From NCBI RefSeq assembly GCF_040958095.1, contig NC_091215.1, positions 32,114,534 through 32,178,533 on the forward strand: a stretch of 64,000 bases of DNA. The letters are read 5' to 3'. Both the position numbers and the translations under genes were made by a program. This stretch comes from Procambarus clarkii. Lineage: Eukaryota; Arthropoda; Malacostraca; Decapoda; Cambaridae. The stretch's first letter is position 1. Every line of letters begins with the position of its first letter. The notes below the pieces were generated by a model. It saw only the letters and a list, made by a program, of their open reading frames with translations, had not been told where the DNA came from and ran no database searches. Below, piece by piece: positions 44,863 to 55,105 of the stretch.

Positions 44863-44864
44863 AT
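44690..44864 (+). mobile_element. SINE-D tail ending in AAAT microsatellite
   Basis: TCTGCCCGAAACGCTGCACG, TACTAGTGGCTTTACAAGAG and ACCTTCTTGTATATAAATAA, then about 15 AAAT units. It matches the tail of the full SINE-D at 52310-52583, so the tetranucleotide array is the element's 3' tail. Confidence 0.8.
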
Positions 44865-45023
44865 AGTATGGAGTTTGTACACTTACTGTCGACACTTATG
44901 ACAAGCTCAACCTCTCACAAAGTCTTAATATTAAGGAAATGTCCGTATCAATTTGACTATGAGGAAAGAAACAATGTGAGTATTTCACCCAATTTGAAAT
45001 TACGTAACTAACGTTCAATAGCT

Positions 45024-45130
45024 TTGGGCACCATTCATCCCCCCCCCCCCGTCCCATCCCAAATCATTATCCCTTCGAAGTGCTATATAGTCGTAATGGC
45101 TTGATGATTTCTCCTGATAGCACCCTTCCC
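45024..45130 (+). mobile_element. SINE-B, 3' half
   Basis: TTGGGCACCATTCATCCCC, GTCCCATCCCAAATCATTAT, GTGCTATATAGTCGTAATGG. Confidence 0.8.
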
Positions 45131-45240
45131 GTTGTTGTTGTTGTTTAAGATTCAGCTACTTGGAACAAAAAGTTCAAAGTAGCATGGGCTATGGTGAGCC
45201 CGTAGTGGACTTACTTGGCACAGGAGCGGGGCTGTAACTT
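45128..45240 (-). mobile_element. SINE-K copy
   Basis: A GTTGTTGTTGTTTAAGATTC tail at the left, then the complement of the SINE-K body ending at CTGTGCCAAGTAAGTCCACT. Confidence 0.8.
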
Positions 45241-45594
45241 CCACCCTTCCCTTCAACAACTTTGGAACAACTGTCTGCGTCACGCCGATCATGTTTAGTT
45301 GAAGTATATCCACATGTAATGGATAAATTAGTGCGCGAAATCCCGAATGTCACCGTTTTCAGTTAACACTAATCTAGTAACAAATACTGAAAGGGTACAT
45401 TAAGAAAAATGAAAAGGATACTGACGACTAAGGAAAAGGTCAGGCACGTGGAGTTCCAACCCTACAATTAAGGTAATATACCAGCTAAGACTAAGATAAT
45501 ATACAACAAAAATTAAGAGCACCTGTAAGTGGCTACTATATGGAACCTCTCACGTGAACACAACATTGTATGCAGATAACATGCCACAATAACA
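45241..45594. other. Unassigned DNA
   Basis: No recognised feature. Confidence 0.4.
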
Positions 45595-45685
45595 AGGTTG
45601 ACCCCCCCCCCCCTAATCCACCACCACAACACTCACACGAAATTAAACAGAAATGATGACGTTGCAGTCCTGGGCGGACCGGAAC
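45595..45685 (+). mobile_element. Possible degenerate P element
   Basis: CACAATAACAAGGTTGACC, then after a C-run GAAATGATGACGTTGCAGTC, CTGGGCGGACCGGAACGTC. These are fragments of the P element in order, with no clear target duplication. Confidence 0.5.
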
Positions 45686-45769
45686 GTCAACACTTCCATA
45701 TCATATGTGAGTGGAAAGGTTACAAAAAACATTAAATCTTCAGTGACATACCTACCTGCATGATTCCTG

Positions 45770-45895
45770 CTTGATGGGGTTCTGGAAGTTATTCTACTCC
45801 CCAAGCCCGGCCCGAGGCCAGGCTTGACTTGTGAGAGCTTGGTCCAACAGGCTGCTGCTTGGCGCGGCCCGCAGGCCCGGACCCTTAACTTACTG
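45770..45895 (-). repeat. Dispersed GC-rich fragment
   Basis: The complement contains AAGCCTGGCCTCGGGCCGGG and CTTGGGGAGTAGAATAACTT. I recall this as a common decapod LINE-associated repeat, but only one copy is in this window. Confidence 0.4.
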
Positions 45896-45929
45896 TTGTT
45901 GAACAAAAAATTCCAAATTTATTTTTATG

Positions 45930-46490
45930 TTTTTTTCATTTTCAAATTACGTCCAAATTCGGCCATACGGGCAAACGGCCAAAAGCGACGTTATTTTTAA
46001 GAGGACAGGTTGCGGGTTGGTTCGGCACTTCTTGAAGAAAACTCGTTTTCTCTTGCTGTCCACGGTTGTTCCGGCAATATTTCTTATACTTGCTGGGAGG
46101 ATGCTGAACAACCGCGGACCTCTGATGTTTATACAGTGTTCTCTGATTGTGCCTATGGCACCTCTGCTCTTCACTGGTTCTATTCTGCATTTTCTTCCAT
46201 ATCGTTCACTCCAGTATGTTGTTATTTTAGTGTGTAGATTTGGTACATGGCCCTCCAGTATCTTCCACGTGTATGTTATTTGATCTCTCTCTCGTCTCCT
46301 TTCTAGTGAGTACATTTGGAGGGCTTTGAGATGATTCTAATAATTTAGGTGCTTTATCGCGTCTATGTATGTCGTATATGTTCTCTGTATTCCCTCTATT
46401 TCAGCAATGTCTCCTGCTCTGAAGGGGAAAGTGAGCACTGAGCAGTACTCAAGACGGGACAGCACAGGTGATTTGAAGAGTACAACCATT
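45930..46490 (-). pseudogene. LINE-J reverse transcriptase C-terminal region, copy 2
   Basis: The minus strand reads VVLFKSPVLSRLEYCSVLTF, PFRAGDIAEIEGIQRTYTTY, then MYSLERRRERDQITYTWKIL, EGHVPNLHTKITTYWSERYG and RKCRIEPVKSRGAIGTIREH. About 122 codons are continuously open. It is homologous to 13160-13715. The ending PASIRNIAGTTVDSKRKRVF is characteristic of this LINE group. Confidence 0.87.
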
Positions 46491-46545
46491 GTGATGGATC
46501 ATTAAGACGTACATGATCCCATGTACAATATACGATGTACGTACG

Positions 46546-46593
46546 TGACTAAGTAACGTGACTTAGTCAAGTGACTAAGTCAATTGACTAAGT
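46546..46593. repeat. Clustered TGACTWAGTCA palindromes
   Basis: Within 48 bp, three TGACTTAGTCA/TGACTAAGTCA-like 11-mers alternate orientation, so the segment can fold on itself. No protein-binding claim is made. Confidence 0.75.
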
Positions 46594-46599
46594 CACAAG

Positions 46600-46887
46600 G
46601 ACTCTCAAGAATACGAGAACAAATCTTTAGATCACGAGTGTAAGAGTTTAGCGTATGCAATGCCGGCATGGAACCAGCAACACCTTAAACACGACCATCA
46701 CAGAACAGCAACATAGTTCGCTACCAGCTAGATCTTGAAATAACAACGACATACAAGATAATCAAGGGAGTTAACATTAATGGACGACTTGGCGCAAAGG
46801 GTGAGACAAGGATAAAGACATCCACGAGATGGGAAAACACAGGATTGGACAAAATCTTTATTGGTGAAGACTGCGATGGGTGCGCAC
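46600..46887. other. LINE-1-related coding remnant, weak
   Basis: CCAGCTAGATCTTGAAATAA through AAGATAATCAAGGGAG and GAAAACACAGGATTGGACAA resemble the region between RT and the C-terminal tail of LINE-1 and lead into the 3' end at 47060. Support is modest. Confidence 0.4.
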
Positions 46888-46891
46888 GCGT

Positions 46892-47345
<454 letters not shown>

Positions 47346-47604
47346 CATATTAACCAAAGGAGGCAAGAATCACATGAAATGGTGCGCTGCATTTCGCAAT
47401 GACACATTCATTAGAATTTGCGTCCAATCTGTCAATGCTCATGTAATGTTAACCTCACCATTAACGAGATCAATACACGATACAACCACGTACATCACCA
47501 GCGACTACGGCATGACAAGACACACCTATACTATGCAGACATACACAGATTCAAATATACACACACGGAGGAGGGAACACAAAGATGAATCAGTTAAATT
47601 TTAG
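47346..47604. other. Unassigned DNA
   Basis: No recognised feature. Confidence 0.4.
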
Positions 47605-47868
47605 AAGCACTCTAAAGAAGTGCTTCTTAATAAAGAAGTGCTTCTTAATAAAGAAGTGCTTCTAAAGTGCTTCTGTGAATTAAATGACCCACAGTCACAT
47701 GCGGTGCAGACAATGACCTCGCGCATCTCCAAGAACCTGTGTGACAGTACTGGAACGTAGAGAAGTATTAATACAGCAGGAAAAACAGCTGTGTGCAGCA
47801 ACAACAGCTGTGGGCGGGAGCAACAGCTGTGACCGGAAACAACAGCTGTAAGCGGGGGAACAACAGAT
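47605..47868. repeat. Two short tandem repeats
   Basis: AAAGAAGTGCTTCTTAAT occurs about three times at 47611-47660; GAAGTGCTTC is itself palindromic. At 47785-47868 a roughly 22-bp AACAGCTGTG-type unit occurs about five times and carries four CAGCTG boxes. Confidence 0.85.
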
Positions 47869-48006
47869 GTACATTTGTAAGCTGGTCAGAATTGCTATTC
47901 ACCTGTAAATGCACATTTATCACATTTATGTGTAAAAGATGCCTCGAGCTCTCTCTATTTAGGACAAACGTAAATGTATGTATTTATGTATGTTGGTTAG
48001 CATTTT

Positions 48007-48043
48007 AAAAGCACTACAATCACCTTGTGATTGTAGTGCTTTT
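48007..48043. repeat. 17-bp perfect hairpin, 3-nt loop
   Basis: AAAAGCACTACAATCAC and GTGATTGTAGTGCTTTT around CTT. It could be a snap-back or pre-miRNA-like stem, but the stem is short for a miRNA precursor. Confidence 0.92.
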
Positions 48044-48154
48044 AGTGCCACCGAACTATATGTCTATCAGACCTCTAACCTGTCCATGGAGGACAGAAGA
48101 AAATATATATATACTGATTACCACTGTATATGTGTAGCTTCTACTGATTTTATC

Positions 48155-48156
<2 letters not shown>

Positions 48157-48210
<54 letters not shown>

Positions 48211-48220
48211 TAATAATAAT
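48157..48220. repeat. AAT microsatellite
   Basis: About 20 AAT triplets with one A interruption. Confidence 0.95.
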
Positions 48221-48284
48221 GAACTACTTGCACCTGCTCCTCAATCTGATCCTACTCCATATATAATAATTATAATACGGTGTG

Positions 48285-48520
48285 TCCGGGGACAGGAAGC
48301 CAGAGTGTATTCATACACGTTTGGCTTTTATCGAGGTTCCTATAGGATGCAACCCCACGACAAGCTGACTAACTTCTGAGTACCTACTGACTGCTAGGTG
48401 AACAGATACATTTGGTGAAAGGAAATGTGCCCAACCAATTCTGTCCCCCCCGGGATACGAACCTGGAATTCTCGACTGTGCATCGAAAACGAACCCGACT
48501 GTTCTACCAGGACCCTTCGA
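48285..48520 (-). mobile_element. Degenerate SINE with shared central domain
   Basis: GGGATACGAACCTGGAATTC (complement of a B-box), GAGTACCTACTGACTGCTAG and GCAACCCCACGACAAGCTGA mark head and body on the minus strand. It resembles the piece at 52870-53010. Confidence 0.6.
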
Positions 48521-49129
48521 TGAATGAGTATTTCCTGTCTGAGAACCTCTCTCCTATTCAGTTTAAGAGATCATCTACACATTTTGATACGACATTCAAC
48601 AGTCAATTCAGTATCTGAAGAAAAAAGCACAGTTTCACTTGAATATTCCGAGAGCAATCACAGGGCCCCGTCTAGGAGCAGGGCAGTGTGATTGCCTTCT
48701 CTTTCTCCTAGAATATTTGTCGTACCTGCCATTCATTCCCTTGTTGATTATGGCAGCCTTTCTCTTTCTCCTGCCCGGCGGGCTAAGATTGACATTATTC
48801 AAAACGATGCATACTGACTCATAACGGGAGCTCCCAGATGGACTGAAATTCTAATCTTAAGACTGGAAGCAAAAACTAACAGCGGTTGATTGTGATGTAT
48901 CAATGGCACAGTACTGGCAATGGCAATAGCCAGGGCCGTCTTAACAGCGTTATATGGGGCCCGGGGTAAACCCGTGTGCTGGGGCCCCCTACGACAACCA
49001 CTCACAAGGAGAAACATTTTAACTTCATGTGTGCTGACTAAGCTATTGAGTAGACCTAGAAACTATTCACAGGAAGATATAATCAGTGGAGTACTAACAC
49101 GGGACAGGAGTCTCTCCAACAGCCCCACG
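48521..49129. other. Unassigned DNA
   Basis: An imperfect inverted repeat near 48653-48697 (GCAATCACA / TGTGATTGC). No gene is recognised. Confidence 0.4.
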
Positions 49130-49300
49130 TGAACCCATCAGTATCTTTCTATCACCAACACCATCAGTATCTTTCTATCACCAACACCATCAGTATCTTT
49201 CTATCACCAACACCATCAGTATCTTTCTATCACCAACACCATCAGTATCTTTCTATCACCAACACCATCAGTATCTTTCTATCACCAACACCATCAGTAT
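49130..49300. repeat. 26-bp minisatellite, about 6.5 units
   Basis: CATCAGTATCTTTCTATCAC plus CAACAC repeats without change. Confidence 0.95.
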
Positions 49301-49675
49301 ATTTGAGGCCACAAACACAATCACTGCGAAAGGTACCGACGAATACCACGCAATTTCATTATTCAAACCGTGAGAATCCATGTCACCTGACTTGATTGAT
49401 TGATGAATATTAAGTCACCTAAGAGGTGGCACGGGCATGAATAACCCGTAATCATCAGGCCGGAAGATTTTGACTCTTCAAGGGACAAAGGACAGACCAA
49501 CCATCATCTGTTATGCAACATTACACAGATGAATATAGAAATAGACTTGGCATCTAACAGCTTGACATACTTCACAGACGGATCAGTAGACCAGGAAAGA
49601 TAAGAATCTGGAACTGTAGATATGAGGAAATTCTAGAGTTATTTGGAGATTGTATGATTAATTTATATCATTTTT
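49301..49675. other. Unassigned DNA
   Basis: No recognised feature. Confidence 0.4.
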
Positions 49676-49800
49676 ACTTCTAACTTTATGATATAAATTG
49701 TGCCTAACTTTATGATATAAATTGTGCCTAACTTTATGATATAAATTGTGCCTAACTTTATGATATAAATTGTGCCTAACTTTATGATATAAATTGTGCC
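49676..49800. repeat. 24-bp minisatellite, 5 units
   Basis: TAACTTTATGATATAAATTG plus TGCC repeats. Confidence 0.93.
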
Positions 49801-50407
49801 AATATCTGTCTTACCGTTCTAATGGAAAACCACACTTTGTTTTTCTAATATATATTATCATTCAAATTGTAAGCTAAATGCCACTCACTTTACGCCAAAA
49901 TGAAAGTTTAATTTAGACTTCTTTACAACAAATTTAAGTCCATCCATTATTGTAATGATTCGTGTAAGTTGTAACGAATAAAGTTTCTGAATCTGATTCT
50001 AGTAATGATAATGTACACTTAATGTACATTTAATGTACACTTAATCTCGGACTGATGAGCATCGGCTCAACAGGTCAGCTGGCGGGGTGTGATAAGTTCA
50101 CAAGTTTATTCTTAAGCAAAACTACTTCAAATCAGACACTTGAAGGACCCGGGAAGATGGTGTCATTCAGGACGAGGAGGCAATTTTTTTTGTAAAAGAA
50201 TAATTACTAATATTTACATACTAATTGTTATTAATGGTTATACTATTGATAACTGTCAGCGTCATTATTTATATATGGAACTAACCCTCAACTTTCACAA
50301 GTAAGCTTAGTTTACCGAATATATCCCGGAACTGCGCTTCCAAACTTTTCCCATAAGAACAAATGAAAGACAGTTTCTCGATTAAGACGATTTCACCGGT
50401 AATAAAG
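49801..50407. other. Unassigned AT-rich DNA
   Basis: Contains AATGTACACTTAATGTACAT-type short duplications at 50010-50045. No gene is recognised. Confidence 0.4.
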
Positions 50408-50575
50408 CAGTTGGCTGGGGGCTGGCTGGGGGCTGGCTGAGGGCTGGCTGAGGGCTGGCTGGGGGCTGGCTGGGGGTTAGCCGGGGGCTGGCTGAGGGCT
50501 GGCCGGGGGCTGGCTGAGGGCTGGCCGGGGGCTAGCTGAGGGCTGGCCGGGGGCTGGCTTGGGGCTGGCAAGGAC
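50408..50575. repeat. GGGGGCTGGCTG short-period repeat
   Basis: A 10-12-bp unit with GGCTGGCTGAGG and GGCCGGGGGCTGG variants, G-rich on the plus strand. Confidence 0.9.
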
Positions 50576-50804
50576 TCTGACCCACACCCATATCTTTCAG
50601 CAATATTCAATACGTTTTTAATACAAGGAAACAGGGATACATCATTCCTCTGAACAGCTGTTATACGTGGCTACACAATATGCTTTAATGAGAAGCAGAC
50701 GACGCGTCGTGTCTCTCCAGTCAGACTCTGCAGCTTCGTAGGCTGTGGGCGCTCACCACTATGTTATCACCACGCTTTTCTTGTTATAATGGCACGCTAT
50801 AGCC
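50576..50804. other. Unassigned DNA
   Basis: No recognised feature. Confidence 0.4.
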
Positions 50805-51795
50805 TTGTCGTCAAACTATCGCTATATTGTCGTCAAGTTATCGCTATGCTATCGTCAAACTATCGCTTTACAGTCGTTAAGTTATCGCTATGCTATCGTC
50901 AAACTATCGTTTTATTGTCGTCAAGTTATCGCTAAGCTATCGTCAAACTATCGCTTTATTGTCGTCAAGTTATCGCTATGCTATCGTCAAACTATCGCTT
51001 TATTGTCGTCAAGTTATCGCTATGCTATCGTCAAACTATCGCTTTATTGTCGTCAAGTTATCACTATGCTATCGTCAAACTATCGCTTTATTGTCGTCAA
51101 GGTATCGCTATGCTATCGTGAAACTATTGCTTTATTGTCGTCAAGGTATCGCTATGCTATCGTCAAACTATCGCTTTACTGTCGTTAAGTTATCGCTATG
51201 CTATCGTCAAACTATCGCTTTACTGTCGTCAAGTTATCGCTATGCTATCGTCAAGCTATCGCTTTATTGTCGTCAAGTTATCGCTATGCTATCGTCAAAC
51301 TATCGCTTTATTGTCGTCAAGTTATCGCTATGCTATCGTCAAACTATCGCTTTACTGTCGTTAAGTTATCGCTATGCTATCGTCAAACTATCGCTTTATT
51401 GTCGTCACGCTATCGCTATGCTATCTTTAAACTATCGCTTTACTGTCAAGTTATCGCTATGCTATCGTCAAACTATCGCTTTACTGTCGTCAAGTTATCG
51501 CTATGCTATCGTCAAACTATCGCTTTATTGTCGTCAAGTTATCGCTATGCTATCGTCAAACTATCGTTTTATTGTCGTCAAGTTATCGCTATGCTATCGT
51601 CAAACTATCGCTTTATTGTCGTCAAGCTATCGCTATGCTATCGTTAAACTATCGCTTTACTGTCAAGTTATCGCTATGCTATCGTCAAACTATCGCTTTA
51701 TTGTCGTCAAGTTATCGCTATGCTATCGTCAAACTATCGCTTTATTGTCGTCAAGTTATCGCTATGCTATCGTCAAACTATCGCTTTGCTGGCGT
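50805..51795. repeat. 44-bp minisatellite made of two 22-bp half units
   Basis: GTCGTCAAGTTATCGCTATG-CT alternates with ATCGTCAAACTATCGCTTTA-TT over about 22 dimers. A few units lost GTC or show T-to-C changes. The plus strand gives a 312-codon open frame purely from the repeat. Confidence 0.96.
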
Positions 51796-52309
51796 CACGC
51801 TGTTTCTAGTGTCACACAATTCTTATAGGGGTAAATCTTCGCACTCGAGGGCTGTATCATCGCGCTCAAGGGCCAGATGCAAGGTGGTTAACCTTAGATG
51901 GTTAAGCTTTGAGCGTAAGAGGCCTGAGTGAAAATGGTTACAGGAATGAAGTGAAAAATGAAGAGTAGCGAAGATGGTGAGAGATACGTCAGTCGGTGAT
52001 GGTGAGAGATACGTCATTCGGTGAAGGGTCCGGAGGTTTGTTGATGGGGAAATGGAAATTTTTTTTAGATAATGAGTTAAGATTTCTAGAATGAGATAAT
52101 GAGAGATAATGCCAGTATTTAGTGAAGATGGTTAAGGATATAATGACAGTAATTCGTGAATATGGTTAATGATATAACGAGAGTAATTAGCGAAGATGGG
52201 TTACATAGATGACCAATGAAGATTACATAGATGAAGATAGTGTGAAGTAGGACAGTTAGTGCTGGTAATTTGAAGTAAAAATGGATATTGTAATGATGGT
52301 TTTTTTTTT
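51796..52309. other. Unassigned DNA with degenerate GATGGTTAA words
   Basis: Loose repetition of GAATATGGTTAATGATATAA-like phrases at 52060-52200. No gene is recognised. Confidence 0.4.
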
Positions 52310-52583
52310 TGAGATATATACAAGAGTTGTGACATTCTTGTACAGCCACTAGTACGCGTAGCGTTTCGGGCAAGTCCTTAATCCTATGGTCCCTGGAATA
52401 CGATCCCCTGCCGCGAAGAATCGTTTTTTCATCCAAGTACACATTTTACTGTTGCGTTAAACAGAGGCTACAGTTAAGGAATTGCGCCCAGTAAATCCTC
52501 CCCGGCCAGGATACGAACCCATGACATAGCGCTCGCGGAACGCCAGGCGAGTGTCTTTCCACTACACCACGGAGACTGCTGTG
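52310..52583 (-). mobile_element. SINE-D, full length
   Basis: The minus strand starts GTCTCCGTGGTGTAGTGG, containing the A-box TGGTGTAGTGG. Next come the B-box-like GGTTCGTATCC and GGCGCAATTCCTTAACTGTA. The tail has CCCGAAACGCTACGCGTACT and ends AAGAATGTCACAACTCTTGT plus TATA. The tRNA-like head is well preserved. The anticodon arm is degenerate. Confidence 0.85.
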
Positions 52584-52869
52584 AATATGGTTAATGGTTG
52601 TATAGTAGCGATGGTTCCAGTGAGGAAGATAGTGAGTAGTGATGATGCTTAGAGTAGTGAGGAGTTAGAGGGAGAAGGTGATTGGGAAAGAGAGGGAAAG
52701 TGAGGTGGAGGTGGCGGGGTTACAAACCAGTACCCCCCCTCCCCCTAGTTTTAAAATAAATAATATTCAGTTGAAAATTTTCCTCAAAATCTAATGTAAA
52801 TGCAACTATAAAGTTTTCACTTTTTTTTTGAGGTGAAAAAAAATGAAATTTTCACAGAAAAATTAAGTC

Positions 52870-53010
52870 AGCGTGTCGGGAGACAGGCAGCCATGAGGTC
52901 GAATTGCTGACCCCGCCCAGGATGCAACCTCACAGCAAGCTGATTGACTCCTGAGTACCTACCTACTGCTAGGAGATAGGAAATGCGCCCAACTATTTCT
53001 AGATGTCCAC
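52870..53010 (-). mobile_element. SINE body fragment
   Basis: GATGCAACCTCACAGCAAGC, TGAGTACCTACCTACTGCTA and GGAAATGCGCCCAACT match the body of the copy at 48285-48520. Confidence 0.55.
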
Positions 53011-53061
53011 TCTGTTCTTACGAGTTCTTTTGTCAACCACGGAAGGTTCACTGACGTCAGC

Positions 53062-53290
53062 CTATCCAATGCCGACGTCGTCGCAGATGACAGATGATCC
53101 AGCGCTGATATCGTCGCGAACAACAGGTGGTTCAGTGTGGATATCGCGGACGGCAGCTGGTTCAGTGGAGACGTCGTCGCGGACGGCAGCTGGTTCAGTG
53201 GAGACGTCGGCGCGGACGGCAGCTGGTTCAGTGGAGACGTCGTCGCGGACGGCAGCCGGGCCAATTACCGACAGGAGCAAGGCAACTATT
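53062..53290 (-). pseudogene. 11-residue coding repeat, downstream part of interrupted exon
   Basis: The minus strand encodes EPAAVRDDVST three to four times (33-bp units), then diverged copies (EPAAVRDIHT, EPPVVRDDISA), and stops after DDVGIG. The same peptide word (GPANVRDDVGYEPAVVRDDV) ends the open frame at 54040-54397. I infer that the two pieces were one tract, now separated by about 750 bp that includes a LINE-I fragment. A non-coding minisatellite is the alternative. Confidence 0.5.
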
Positions 53291-53302
53291 GCCTCCGATA
53301 AC

Positions 53303-53520
53303 TAGCTAACAATTTGGTCAGCGGTTAAACTGTGCACGTTAAGGTCGTTTAAGCCGTACGTGTCAGTCAAATAACTACATAATTGATCTTTATTGGTAAC
53401 GAGAGCGACTACAGCGTCTAGATCTCTCAAGTGTTGGGGAGTTGAAAGTTTGAAGTTGAAGCTGATCTCACTACAGACCTCCAGGTCCAGTGTCTTGTGA
53501 CGCACGACCAGTTCTGAAAT
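53303..53520 (-). other. Unrecognised open segment
   Basis: The minus frame ISELVVRHKTLDLEVCSEIS ... TYGLNDLNVHSLTADQIVS-stop is about 72 codons long. Its composition is protein-like rather than low-complexity. It lies just past the A-rich 3' end of the LINE-I fragment (TTAATAAAAAAAAG on minus) and before the 33-bp repeat. It could be a host exon piece or the end of another element. I recognise no family. Confidence 0.3.
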
Positions 53521-54040
53521 ACTTTTTTTTATTAATACATTAGGTACATTTGCATTAGTGCAGCTACCTCGGACTATATGAAGTGGAGTACAGTGTGTCA
53601 AAAAATAGCTAACTACGTGATGCTATAAAATCCCCATCACACAAGATGGTTAGTCATACAGAGGCATGTGATAGGCAGTCTGCACTGGCAGACTCCGGAA
53701 GCATTTTGAGGATATCATCAACACAAGAGTGAATAGGTAGCAGTGGTAATACAAGTCCTCATCTCGCAGGATGGTTAGTCATACAGGGAGATATGTTTAG
53801 TAGCCTGTACTGGCAAATTTTGGGTATACTGTGAGGATATCTTCAAGAATACGAGAGTGAATAAAGTAATTGCAAAGCTCCAGGTACCTCATGCCAACTG
53901 GTCTGAAAAGTCTAATAACTGGGCATTCAGTGATGTAGTGCGGGGAGATCGTGCCGTAGTTCCTGCTCACAGAGTTTGCAACTGGAGTGCTCAGGATTGG
54001 AAGACCCGTCACCTGCAGCCACCTGCCACAGGTAACAGTC
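53521..54040 (-). pseudogene. LINE-I fragment lodged in a coding repeat
   Basis: On the minus strand CYLWQVAAGDGSSNPEHSSC then KLCEQELRHDLP, and after a small shift HYITECPVIRLFRPVGMRYL, ELCNYFIHSRILEDILTVYP. It then runs through a 3' region to an A-rich end at 53521-53535. It is 5'-truncated at the YRYLWQ motif, the same place where the 34-kb copy was amplified. Confidence 0.82.
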
Positions 54041-54397
54041 ATCGTCGACGTCGTCGCGGACGACAGCGGGTTCATAACCGACGTCGTCGCGGACGTTAGC
54101 TGGTCCACTGTTCTTGTCCCTGCGCGACATGAGTAGCCAGCAGAAGACGACGACCATCAAGCGCCAGTTCATTAGCCCAGGCAGGAGGCATATGAGGTAG
54201 TTAATCCTGTTGATGTGCATCACCAGCCGGGCGATAGTCCCTAAGACTGGTACCCTCGTCCAGGGACTCCAGTCCCTGAGCCCCTCGTTGTCCGGGGTGT
54301 AGATGAACCACCCCAGCAGGGGCAGGGACGACACCAGCCTCCTGAAGCTGTGTTTCGGCGCCATGAGTTCCAGGAGGTCGTCATCCAACCACCACAT
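54040..54397 (-). CDS. Candidate host exon, membrane-protein-like, partial
   Basis: From an ATG at 54397 (minus) the frame reads MWWLDDDLLELMAPKHSFRR, then LVSSLPLLGWFIYTPDNEGL, RDWSPWTRVPVLGTIARLVM, with a hydrophobic segment NYLICLLPGLMNWRLMVVVF, and basic SRRDKN. It ends in the VRDDV repeat before merging into LINE-I. Codon third positions are rich in G and C, unlike the surrounding DNA. The segment just upstream ends CTGGAGCCCGCAG, compatible with a splice acceptor, and the frame also remains open there. One transmembrane helix is likely. No family is recognised, and other exons are not visible. It could also be part of an unfamiliar transposon. Confidence 0.4.
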
Positions 54398-54439
54398 CTG
54401 CGGGCTCCAGGCAGAGTGCCCCGCAGATGGCACTCTGGT

Positions 54440-54462
54440 GTGTGTGTGTGTGTGTGTGAGGG
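54440..54462. repeat. Short GT run
   Basis: GT dinucleotides followed by a G-run, directly upstream (on minus) of the candidate exon. Confidence 0.85.
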
Positions 54463-54464
54463 GG

Positions 54465-54625
54465 GGGGTACATCCCGAGAGCTGTCTTAACTCTCATCTC
54501 TGCATTTACTGACTGGAGAACAAACACATCAGGTGAAAAGAGACGTTGCTCAAGCTCTTGTCCTACAGTGGGAATCGAACATGTGTTTAGAGCCAATGAC
54601 AGCCTACTGAGCCACGGGATCCTCT
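54465..54625 (-). mobile_element. Degenerate SINE
   Basis: Complement of GGGAATCGAACATGTG (B-box-like), CTGACTGGAGAACAAACACA and GGTGAAAAGAGACG. It is consistent with the tRNA head plus shared body. Confidence 0.5.
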
Positions 54626-54659
54626 GTGTGTTTACATGGAAGGATTGAGTGCGGTAATT

Positions 54660-54825
54660 ATTAAGCTAAGAGTGCTAAACCATTACCATAACACTTGGAG
54701 GGGATATAAGGATAAGGATCTGGGACGGGAAGGAGGGGGGATGGAATGGTGCCCAAACCACTTGGACGGTCGGGGATTGAACGCCGACCTGCAAGAAGCG
54801 AGACCGCTATACCGCCCAGTCCAAG
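54660..54825 (-). mobile_element. SINE-B copy
   Basis: Head GGTATAGCGGTCTCGCTTC, B-box side GGCGTTCAATCCCCGACC, CCAAGTGGTTTGGGC and body GTCCCAGATCCTTATCCTTA. The end is diverged. Confidence 0.8.
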
Positions 54826-54834
54826 TAGTTCCAT

Positions 54835-55105
54835 ATGAATTACGGAGCACCGTAGCGTCTGGAGGAGGCCAAACACGTTGGACTACCCTCACCAAATTTT
54901 GCAGGGTGACCGGTCTTTGTCCGGGGATAGTCATTACCGAGTCGGGGTCCAGACCTATGACCCGTCGCTGCATGAAGTAAGTAATTATCAAAGAAGGCAC
55001 CAAGCCGGGAACACTATGTAGCAATCTTTGCATGAAACAGCAAATCGTTATAATTTCCAATCTAGCTAAATAAAAGTCTCCATCCTCACTGAGAATACAG
55101 GGATA
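54835..55105 (+). repeat. Family E repeat fronting the giant array
   Basis: ACCAAATTTTGCAGGGTGAC, CATGAAACAGCAAATCGTTA, CCATCCTCACTGAGAATACA and GGGATAAAGGG align in order with the minus strand of 21560-21760. The G-rich units begin straight after GATAAAGGG in both places. Confidence 0.72.

Noticed and set aside
46546..46593. AP-1 binding-site cluster
   Set aside because: The 11-mers are TGACTWAGTCA, not TGASTCA, and look like local palindromic duplication.
50890..51828. 312-codon plus-strand frame with hydrophobic residues
   Set aside because: Produced by the 44-bp minisatellite. The apparent membrane-like segments are the repeated peptide.
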